Origin: Candidatus Mesolinea sp.
GTDB taxonomy: Bacteria; Chloroflexota; Anaerolineae; Anaerolineales; Anaerolineaceae
Direction: 5' to 3'
Assembly (NCBI GenBank): GCA_003445715.1
Contig: DMCS01000092.1
Coordinates: 1 to 11,402, forward strand
Length of the DNA stretch: 11,402 bases
The translations under genes and the position numbers were made by a program. The notes below the pieces were generated by a model that did no database searches, was not told the origin of the DNA, and worked only from the letters and a program-made list of their open reading frames with translations. Below are positions 6,473 through 11,402 of this stretch, one piece after another (within the stretch, counting starts at the first letter, position 1; each line of letters opens with the position of its first letter).

Positions 6473-8058
6473 TGCAAAAGGCTACTGAGGCAATTTCAGA
6501 TGCTAAATCCATTTCCACTTGGTATTTGAACCTGACGGTTTTTATGGGTGGGGCTGCTACGATGATGGTCGAATTTGGCGCCTCACGCTTGCTTGGGAAC
6601 GTTTTTGGCACCAGTAATATTGTCTGGGCGGTGATTATTGGCTTGGTCCTGGTTTACCTGACGTTAGGTAATTGGTTAGGCGGGAAGTTAGCCGATAAAG
6701 ACCCTTCGCCTATTAAATATTTCTCGTTATTATGTTGGTCCGGAGTGGCGGTGGGCATCGTCCCACTAATATCTCACCCAATTTTGCGCATTGCTGCTGA
6801 CGCTTTCGACGCTCTGCAGATTAACCTCATGGCAGGCGCGTTTTTTGCTGTCTTGGTACTGCTCATTCTGCCAGTGACGCTGCTGGGGATGATCACACCT
6901 TTTGCCCTCAAGCTGCTGATCCCCGACACGAGCCGTACTGGCAGAGTCGCTGGTAAAGCCTCAGCCATCGCCACGTTAGGTTCGTTTTTAGGCACTTTCC
7001 TGGCCGTCTTGGTTTTGATCCCTCTTGTGGGGACATACCGTACCTTCCTCATCACCAGCCTCGTACTTCTCCTCACGGCATTGCCAGGCTTAGTGTGCTC
7101 GGGGGAATTGAGGAGGGCGGCGATGTTCCTTAGCCTCGGGATTATCCTGTTTGTACTTGCCTTTTTGGGGTTGCAAAGCGCAGTAAAAGCTTCCTCTGGG
7201 ATGATTTATGAAGCCGAATCGGCATATAACTACATCCAAGTGTTGCAAATTGATGCATATCGCTATCTGCGCCTCAACGAAGGTCAGGGTGTTCATTCTA
7301 TTTACCACCCTACACAGCTTTTCTACGGTGGACCATGGTCGCAGGTGTTGGTAGCGCCGTATTTCAACCCGCCACCAGCTGAAGAGATCACGGTCAAGCA
7401 TATTGCTATCCTTGGGCTGGCGGCTGGTACCACCGCTCGTCAAGCTAGCGTGGTCTATCCGCAAGCGCAGATCGATGGCTTTGAGATAGATCCTAAGATT
7501 ATCGAAGTCGGAAAGCAATTCTTTGGCATGGACTTGCCCAATTTGAACATTTATGCCCAAGATGCCCGCTGGGGTATTGCGCATAGCGATAAAACCTATG
7601 ACATTATGAGTGTAGATGCCTACCGCTCGCCCTACATTCCTCCACATTTGGTAACCCAAGAGTTTTTTGAGATACTCTACGACAAATTAAATCCGCATGG
7701 AGTGGTGGCGATAAATGTGGGTAGAAGCAATGCAGACCGCACCTTGGTTGAGGCGATGTGTGCCACCATGTCCCAGGCGTTTCCCCAAATATTTGTGATG
7801 GATATTCCTGATTCGATGAATACCATCGTCTTTGCGGCAAAAAACCCAATGGCGAGCTGGGAGAACTTTCATCAAAACCTTTCAAATCTCCAAACCACGC
7901 AACCTGACTCGCTTTTAGTGCGAGCTATGAATCTGACTCTGCATGGAAAGGCAGATACCAAATTCAGCGATGTCGTTTTCACCGATGATAAATCCGCTAT
8001 TGAATTTATTACCAATCGTTTGGTCATCGACTTGCTCTTAGATACAACCCGGGAGTGA
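6466..8058 (+). CDS. Membrane-fused spermidine-synthase-like (SAM-dependent aminopropyltransferase fold) protein
   Basis: The 530-aa product has two parts. Residues about 18-240 form seven or so membrane segments of the kind often annotated as a fused MFS/spermidine synthase. Residues about 250-515 form a Rossmann-like domain of the spermidine/spermine synthase superfamily. Visible motifs are GLAAGTTAR (317-325, the SAM-binding motif I position), EID (340-342, acidic residue for the nucleoside ribose), QDAR (365-368) and VDAYRSP (383-389). Motif I lacks the aspartate of the GGGDGG pattern in true spermidine synthases, so the substrate may differ and polyamine synthesis should not be assumed. 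TTG at 6466 is chosen for the GGAG 7 nt upstream; ATG 6472 is the alternative. The next gene starts 4 nt after its stop. Confidence 0.82.
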   Translation: MGMQKATEAISDAKSISTWYLNLTVFMGGAATMMVEFGASRLLGNVFGTSNIVWAVIIGLVLVYLTLGNWLGGKLADKDPSPIKYFSLLCWSGVAVGIVPLISHPILRIAADAFDALQINLMAGAFFAVLVLLILPVTLLGMITPFALKLLIPDTSRTGRVAGKASAIATLGSFLGTFLAVLVLIPLVGTYRTFLITSLVLLLTALPGLVCSGELRRAAMFLSLGIILFVLAFLGLQSAVKASSGMIYEAESAYNYIQVLQIDAYRYLRLNEGQGVHSIYHPTQLFYGGPWSQVLVAPYFNPPPAEEITVKHIAILGLAAGTTARQASVVYPQAQIDGFEIDPKIIEVGKQFFGMDLPNLNIYAQDARWGIAHSDKTYDIMSVDAYRSPYIPPHLVTQEFFEILYDKLNPHGVVAINVGRSNADRTLVEAMCATMSQAFPQIFVMDIPDSMNTIVFAAKNPMASWENFHQNLSNLQTTQPDSLLVRAMNLTLHGKADTKFSDVVFTDDKSAIEFITNRLVIDLLLDTTRE

Positions 8059-8062
8059 AATC

Positions 8063-8734
8063 ATGAAATTCACCATTGATAAAATCCTTTCTGTAATTTT
8101 GATTATTAGTTTGCCGTTTATCCTTCTGATGGGCGCAATTCGGCTGTTGATTACGCCAGCCTTCATCTCGTTGGAGTACAACCGACCAGGTTTTCCCCCG
8201 GATGTTTACGGTTTTTCACAAGAGGAACGCAAGCAATGGGCAGATTACGCGGTGAAGTATCTTGTCAACGACGCTGGCATCGAATATTTAGGCGATCTCC
8301 AATTTGAAAACGGTGAGCCCCTTTACCGAGCGGAAGAACTGGACCACATGGAAGATGTTAAAAACGTCGTCCAAGCCGCATTAACCGTCTGGTACGTGCT
8401 CCTCGGCTTGCTGGTTGCCATTATTATCTGGTTTGCTTCGATGGGTAATTGGCGCCAGTTAGGCAGATCGCTGCGCACAGGGAGCTGGCTGACGCTTGGT
8501 CTGATTGCTTTCATCATTATCATGGTCGCGATTAACTTTAATTTGCTTTTTGAACAATTTCACAAGCTTTTCTTTGCAGAAGGCAGCTGGCAGTTCTATA
8601 TGAATGATACGCTCATCAGGCTCTTTCCGCTTCCTTTCTGGAGAGATGCTTTTATCCTCGTGGGGCTGCTCTCTCTTATTGGGGCAGGTCTAATATTATG
8701 GTTAACGCGGTATGTAAAAGGCGAGGCAGCTTAA
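8063..8734 (+). CDS. DUF1461 / TIGR01906 four-helix membrane protein, Lit-like
   Basis: The 223-aa product has four predicted membrane segments (about 8-30, 107-124, 142-162, 196-216) and an extracytoplasmic region between the first two. Conserved-looking motifs are ELDHMEDVK (92-100, with H95) and QFHKLFF followed by GSWQF and TLIRLFP...FW (165-193, with H167). These fit the DUF1461/TIGR01906 family. In some Firmicutes a member of this family is Lit, the lipoprotein intramolecular transacylase, which moves an acyl chain from the lipoprotein's diacylglycerol to its N-terminal cysteine. Both histidines expected of Lit are present. The family call is strong; Lit activity here is inference. ATG at 8063 has GGGAG at 8051-8055 (7-nt gap) and is 4 nt after the previous stop, so the two genes form one operon. 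Confidence 0.82.
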   Translation: MKFTIDKILSVILIISLPFILLMGAIRLLITPAFISLEYNRPGFPPDVYGFSQEERKQWADYAVKYLVNDAGIEYLGDLQFENGEPLYRAEELDHMEDVKNVVQAALTVWYVLLGLLVAIIIWFASMGNWRQLGRSLRTGSWLTLGLIAFIIIMVAINFNLLFEQFHKLFFAEGSWQFYMNDTLIRLFPLPFWRDAFILVGLLSLIGAGLILWLTRYVKGEAA

Positions 8735-8759
8735 AGGAAAGCATGGTATCGCAATAATA

Positions 8760-8792
8760 AACAGGCTGCTTGGTGAAAGCAGCCTGTTTTTT
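8760..8792 (+). terminator. Strong terminator, probably bidirectional, between converging genes
   Basis: A perfect 12-bp stem AACAGGCTGCTT (8760-8771) pairs with AAGCAGCCTGTT (8777-8788) around the 5-nt loop GGTGA. It ends in a run of six T (8787-8792). On the minus strand the flank TTTATTATT is less perfect but adequate, so it may also end the ABC ATPase transcript, whose stop is 14 nt away. Confidence 0.9.
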
Positions 8793-8805
8793 GAAACTTT
8801 AATTT

Positions 8806-9915
8806 TTAAACAACGGGTGGATTTTCGGGATCGAGGTTTGGATCGAAGATGTGGAAGTTGTCCATGTTGAAGACGACTTCCATGGTATCACCGTACTTAG
8901 CCTTGGAGCGCGGATCGACCCTGGCGATAAAGCTGTGTTCACCGTTGACCAGATACAAGAAGATTTCGTTACCCATTAACTCAGTGACGTCCACTTTGAC
9001 TGGGACAGGTTGCGCAGAAATCCCAGAAGGAACGTACTGAGGATCATGGATATCCTCTGGGCGAATACCAAAGATAATGTCCTTATTCAGGACGCTCTCA
9101 TAGCGGGATTTGAGCTCATCTGGGATGGTTACGGCAAAGGAGCCTAAATCAGCAACAAAGTGACCATCGGATTGGAAAAGTTTCCCCTTAAAGAAGTTCA
9201 TTGCAGGGGAGCCGATGAAACCAGCCACAAACAGATTAACTGGATGGTCATACAAGTTTTGCGGGGTGTCTAACTGCTGAAGGAGACCCTTATTCATCAC
9301 GGCAATGCGGGTTGCCATCGTCATGGCTTCTGTTTGGTCATGGGTCACATAAATGAAGGTGGTCTGCAAGTTTTTATGCAGCTTGCTGAGCTCAGCACGA
9401 GTCTGAACACGCAACTTGGCATCCAAGTTAGACAGGGGCTCGTCGAACAAGAACACCTTTGGTTCACGCACAATCGCACGACCAACAGCAACGCGTTGGC
9501 GCTGACCGCCAGAGAGTTCCTTGGGCTTGCGCTGAAGCAGGTTCTCGATGCCTAAGATTTCGGCGGATTGCTTTACACGCCGATCGATTTCGTCTTTGGG
9601 CATTTTACGCAGTTTAAGGCCAAAAGCCATATTATCATATACGGACATATGCGGGTAAAGCGCATAACTTTGGAAAACCATGGCAATGTCACGATCTTTT
9701 GGTGCGACATCGTTCACCACTTGGTCACCAATCATCACTTTACCTTCACTGATCTCTTCCAAACCGGCTAAGCAGCGCAAAGAAGTGGTTTTGCCACAGC
9801 CGGATGGACCAACCAAAACAAGGAATTCCTTGTCCTCGATTGCAAGATTTAAATCTTGCACGGCGACCACGTCGCCAAATCTTTTCCAAACGTGTTCATA
9901 TGTAACACTTGCCAT
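8806..9915 (-). CDS. Sugar ABC transporter ATPase, MsmX/UgpC/MalK type
   Basis: This cytoplasmic ATPase powers carbohydrate or glycerol-phosphate importers of the CUT1 class. The 369-aa product matches the family's usual 360-380 residues. The Walker A is GPSGCGKTT (36-44), the Q-loop Q82, the signature LSGGQRQR (134-141), Walker B VFLFDEP (154-160), the D-loop SNLDAK (162-167), and the switch histidine H192 in YVTHDQ. Residues from about 240 form the C-terminal regulatory TOBE/OB region typical of MalK. No permease or binding-protein gene adjoins it, so it may be a shared ATPase serving several importers, as MsmX does in Bacillus subtilis. ATG at 9915-9913 has GGAGG (complement of 9922-9926) 6 nt upstream. 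Substrate cannot be told from sequence. Confidence 0.94.
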   Translation of the reverse strand: MASVTYEHVWKRFGDVVAVQDLNLAIEDKEFLVLVGPSGCGKTTSLRCLAGLEEISEGKVMIGDQVVNDVAPKDRDIAMVFQSYALYPHMSVYDNMAFGLKLRKMPKDEIDRRVKQSAEILGIENLLQRKPKELSGGQRQRVAVGRAIVREPKVFLFDEPLSNLDAKLRVQTRAELSKLHKNLQTTFIYVTHDQTEAMTMATRIAVMNKGLLQQLDTPQNLYDHPVNLFVAGFIGSPAMNFFKGKLFQSDGHFVADLGSFAVTIPDELKSRYESVLNKDIIFGIRPEDIHDPQYVPSGISAQPVPVKVDVTELMGNEIFLYLVNGEHSFIARVDPRSKAKYGDTMEVVFNMDNFHIFDPNLDPENPPVV

Positions 9916-9950
9916 TATTTTCCTCCAATCTGAACGAATATAGTGACCGT

Positions 9951-9956
9951 ATTATA
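9951..9956 (-). promoter_or_regulatory. -10 box of the ABC ATPase gene
   Basis: A perfect TATAAT (complement of 9951-9956) lies about 36 nt before the start codon, between the rubredoxin terminator and the ATPase gene. No good -35 lies at 16-18 nt (CTCTTG at 17). The predicted start is near 9945, giving a leader of about 30 nt. Its place after a strong terminator supports an independent transcript. Confidence 0.5.
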
Positions 9957-9987
9957 CTTCAAAATAAACCACGCAAGAGGCAAATTA

Positions 9988-10021
9988 AAAAAACCTTGTC
10001 CATTTAGAGACAAGGTTTTTT
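9988..10021 (-). terminator. Terminator after rubredoxin, bidirectional in form
   Basis: A 13-bp stem AAAAAACCTTGTC (9988-10000) pairs with GACAAGGTTTTTT (10009-10021) around an 8-nt loop. On the minus strand it is followed by a run of seven T in all (complement of 9987-9993), a good intrinsic terminator 20 nt after the rubredoxin stop. Confidence 0.9.
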
Positions 10022-10041
10022 CATGTTTATTGCAGTATAGA

Positions 10042-10203
10042 TTAGCTGATTTTTTCGAACTGGTCTTTTCCAGCTCCGCAATCAGGGCAGACCCAATCGT
10101 CAGGCAGATCTTCGAAAGCCGTCCCTGGTGCGATGCCATTCTCGGGATCGCCAATTTCGGGATCATAAATATAACCACACGCTAAGCATTCGTATTTGTC
10201 CAT
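10042..10203 (-). CDS. Rubredoxin
   Basis: This small cytoplasmic electron carrier binds one iron by four cysteines and commonly serves oxygen or superoxide detoxification and other redox enzymes in anaerobes. The 53-aa product has the classical length and both metal-binding loops: CLACGY (C6, C9) and CPDCGA (C39, C42). The usual aromatic residues Y4, Y11, Y13, F30, W37 and F49 are present. ATG at 10203-10201 has AAGGAG (complement of 10209-10214) 5 nt upstream. It lies downstream of the MIP18-like and regulator genes on the same strand, 146 nt away, with its own likely promoter and a strong terminator after it. The partner enzyme is not in the window. Confidence 0.97.
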   Translation of the reverse strand: MDKYECLACGYIYDPEIGDPENGIAPGTAFEDLPDDWVCPDCGAGKDQFEKIS

Positions 10204-10270
10204 ATTTTCTCCTTTATCTCAGTCTGGTTCAGAAAGGTTTGCAACCCTGTTTGATGGGGTTATCGCTTCG

Positions 10271-10298
10271 ATTATACACTACCTTCGCCTTTTGCAAA
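10271..10298 (-). promoter_or_regulatory. Probable rubredoxin promoter
   Basis: On the minus strand there is a -10 TATAAT (complement of 10271-10276) and a -35 TTTGCA (complement of 10293-10298, 4/6) with a 16-nt spacer. The -35 lies in the palindrome TTTGCAAA (10291-10298). The leader of about 60 nt holds a small hairpin, AACCC with GGGTT (complement of 10243-10262), and a second TTTGCAA (10238-10244). No terminator was seen between the upstream gene (ends 10350) and this promoter, so read-through is possible. Confidence 0.5.
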
Positions 10299-10349
10299 CG
10301 ATTCATTACCTTTTCTATCATATTCATTTTGCGCTGCAGTTTGTGTGCC

Positions 10350-10703
10350 TCATGAGGAATACAAACCCCAGCCGCTATCAAGGAGGTTTTTATCCATGTA
10401 GGATGGATCCCAAACGCCTTCGCCATACTCCAAGGTTGTTTTCATACCGAGAACTTGCTCCACCTTAGCACGCGTGGATTCCATCAACATGGGTCCATAG
10501 GGGCAAAAAGGCGTGGTGAGGATCATCACTAAATGGGCTTTATCGCCCTGGATGCTGATATTGCGCACCAAACCTAATTCCAAAACGGAAAAACCAAGCT
10601 CAGGATCCAAAACCCCGGAAAGGTTTTCGATTAGCTCGTCATGGAATTGGGGGTGCGTCTTATCAATATCCCATTCCGGATTGTTGTTAGAACGCTGATC
10701 CAT
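10350..10703 (-). CDS. MIP18/DUF59 family iron-sulfur cluster assembly protein (SufT/PaaD-like)
   Basis: Proteins of this family help mature iron-sulfur proteins; SufT and PaaD are members. The 117-aa product has the expected core: LSGVLDPELGFSVLELGLV at residues 28-46 (the DPE...ELGLV signature), a beta strand, then LTTPFCPYGPML (62-73) with the conserved cysteine C67. The C-terminus VWDPSYM (97-103) and LLDSGWGL matches the usual W-x-P...LGW ending. The 26-residue N-terminal extension is polar and unremarkable. ATG at 10703-10701 is 6 nt after the regulator's stop, with no strong Shine-Dalgarno sequence, so its translation is probably coupled to the regulator's. Confidence 0.9.
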   Translation of the reverse strand: MDQRSNNNPEWDIDKTHPQFHDELIENLSGVLDPELGFSVLELGLVRNISIQGDKAHLVMILTTPFCPYGPMLMESTRAKVEQVLGMKTTLEYGEGVWDPSYMDKNLLDSGWGLYSS

Positions 10704-10709
10704 AATGAG

Positions 10710-11318
10710 CTATAGATTGATCCTATAAGTGCAGCGGGCATCCCCTCTGAGCAAACAGGTCTCCAATTTTACTTCTTTGCCTAAAGCTTCACTGAAAAGA
10801 GTTTCATCGATTTTGCAAATTTCCGGATGTTCCTTGCCAACATGAAGATAAGGACAATTGTCCGATTGTAAGATGATACTATCATCTTCTTTCTTCCAAG
10901 AGAGCATGAAGCGCTCGCTAGCTAATTGGTCGGCTAATTGTTCTATTTGGGCTTCTATTGGTTGGTTTTTATCGATATTAGTTGACTCTTCAGCCTGCTT
11001 TTTCCCGATGCGCTGGAAAGTCGCTTCCACTTCTTCGGGGCTCAAGTTTTCTTCTAATTCGGTTAACAAATAGTTTGTAAGTTTAAGATAATTTGTGGGG
11101 AACTTTTCCATGCCCTTTTCTGTCAGTCGATAGACGAAGGCAGGGCGGCCAACGCCATGGCGCTGTTCCTCTGCAGTGACTAAGCCTTCAGCCTGTAGAT
11201 TGATGAGGTGATGACGGACAGAAATGCCATTGATTCCAACGACTTCTGAAAGTTGCTTGATAGTAGCTTGACGTTCGGTAAGTAGGGTGTTTAATATTTT
11301 TTCACGTGTGCTTTTCAT
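10710..11318 (-). CDS. Winged-helix transcriptional regulator with four C-terminal cysteines (SufR-like)
   Basis: The 202-aa product has an N-terminal winged helix (about 1-70): REKILNTLL, then QLSEVVGINGISVRHHLINL as the helix-turn-helix, then a GVGRPAFVY wing. A helical linker (about 75-135) leads to a C-terminal domain with C155, C168, C188 and C196 (spacing Cx12Cx19Cx7C). SufR regulators share this architecture and the NCPxxxV...HPxxC start, and use cysteines to bind a [4Fe-4S] cluster that sets DNA binding. The first spacing (x12) matches my recollection of cyanobacterial SufR; the later ones differ. Its downstream partner is a DUF59 Fe-S assembly gene, which supports an Fe-S role. ATG at 11318-11316 has AAGGAAGG (complement of 11324-11331) 5 nt upstream. 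A different ligand remains possible. Confidence 0.85.
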   Translation of the reverse strand: MKSTREKILNTLLTERQATIKQLSEVVGINGISVRHHLINLQAEGLVTAEEQRHGVGRPAFVYRLTEKGMEKFPTNYLKLTNYLLTELEENLSPEEVEATFQRIGKKQAEESTNIDKNQPIEAQIEQLADQLASERFMLSWKKEDDSIILQSDNCPYLHVGKEHPEICKIDETLFSEALGKEVKLETCLLRGDARCTYRINL

Positions 11319-11360
11319 AGAAACCTTCCTTAGTTTTGTTTTTTAGAGTATATCATATTA

Positions 11361-11385
11361 GTATGCAAATATTATACTTGCGTAT
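11361..11385 (-). promoter_or_regulatory. Promoter -10 with overlapping dyad ahead of the regulator gene
   Basis: A perfect TATAAT (complement of 11371-11376) lies about 52 nt before the regulator's ATG. It is centred in an imperfect 25-bp dyad: TA-GCAA (11362-11368) mirrored by TTGC-TA (11378-11384), with TAT/ATA inside and the centre at 11373. The -35 at 17 nt (TTATTT) is weak. A second possible -10, TATGAT (complement of 11352-11357), lies nearer the gene. A dyad across the -10 box is a usual site for autorepression. The only gene known here that could bind it is the regulator itself, which is inference. Confidence 0.45.
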
Positions 11386-11402
11386 TGCCTCACAAATAAT
11401 CT

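Noticed and set aside
7090..7659. Antisense open frame of 189 codons inside the spermidine-synthase-like gene
   Set aside because: The plus-strand frame carries clear SAM-fold motifs throughout; the antisense product shows no family resemblance.
9334..9943. Plus-strand open frames opposite the ABC ATPase
   Set aside because: All are shadows of the ATPase gene, whose Walker and signature motifs are intact.
10128..10468. Plus-strand open frames over the rubredoxin leader and DUF59 gene
   Set aside because: They overlap the certain rubredoxin and DUF59 genes on the other strand and encode no recognisable motif.
1..11402. CRISPR array, insertion sequence, toxin-antitoxin or phage defence genes
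   Set aside because: No regularly spaced repeats, transposase motifs, terminal inverted repeats or small paired genes of that kind were found; the region is ordinary chromosomal housekeeping.

Overview
The window reads as a chromosomal segment of a rod-forming or filamentous bacterium, most likely of the phylum Chloroflexota (class Anaerolineae). The grounds are protein style and gene company: a complete mreBCD-PBP2-RodA elongation operon, a membrane-fused spermidine-synthase-like protein, a DUF1461/TIGR01906 membrane protein, an orphan MsmX/UgpC-type sugar ABC ATPase, and a small iron-sulfur module. The phylum is an inference from recollection, not a database result. Genes are mostly AT/GC balanced, TTG starts occur at least once, and the one tRNA has no encoded CCA. 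I see no insertion sequence, prophage, CRISPR array or broken gene.

Layout. Bases 1-156 (minus) hold the first 52 codons of a secreted protein that appears to begin with a pullulanase-type X25 module. It has a good divergent promoter. Bases 157-527 are noncoding and hold that promoter, a possible structured RNA (about 349-463), an extended -10 promoter, and a perfect 20-bp palindrome just ahead of mreB. Bases 528-6214 (plus) are the elongasome operon mreB, mreC, mreD, mrdA (PBP2), rodA. It is followed at once by tRNA-Gln(CTG), with its own promoter and a strong terminator. Bases 6466-8734 (plus) are a two-gene unit: a polytopic membrane protein with a spermidine-synthase-like domain, then a four-helix DUF1461 protein that keeps the two histidines expected of the lipoprotein transacylase Lit. 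The unit ends in a strong terminator shared with the converging ABC ATPase gene.

Bases 8806-11402 are transcribed leftward. An MsmX/UgpC-like ATPase has its own promoter. Upstream of it a rubredoxin (53 aa) is closed by a 13-bp terminator. Upstream of that is an apparent two-gene operon of a winged-helix regulator with a four-cysteine C-terminus (SufR-like) and an MIP18/DUF59 (SufT/PaaD-like) iron-sulfur assembly factor. The regulator promoter carries a dyad over its -10 box, which suggests autoregulation.

How the parts work together: the first operon builds the lateral cell wall, with the MreB scaffold, the MreC/MreD bridge, the RodA glycosyltransferase and the PBP2 transpeptidase. The right-hand module looks like a redox/iron-sensing unit linking a predicted Fe-S regulator, Fe-S maturation and rubredoxin electron transfer. 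The most interesting items are that regulator module with its operator-like dyad, the Lit-like protein, and the palindrome plus candidate RNA structure upstream of mreB.
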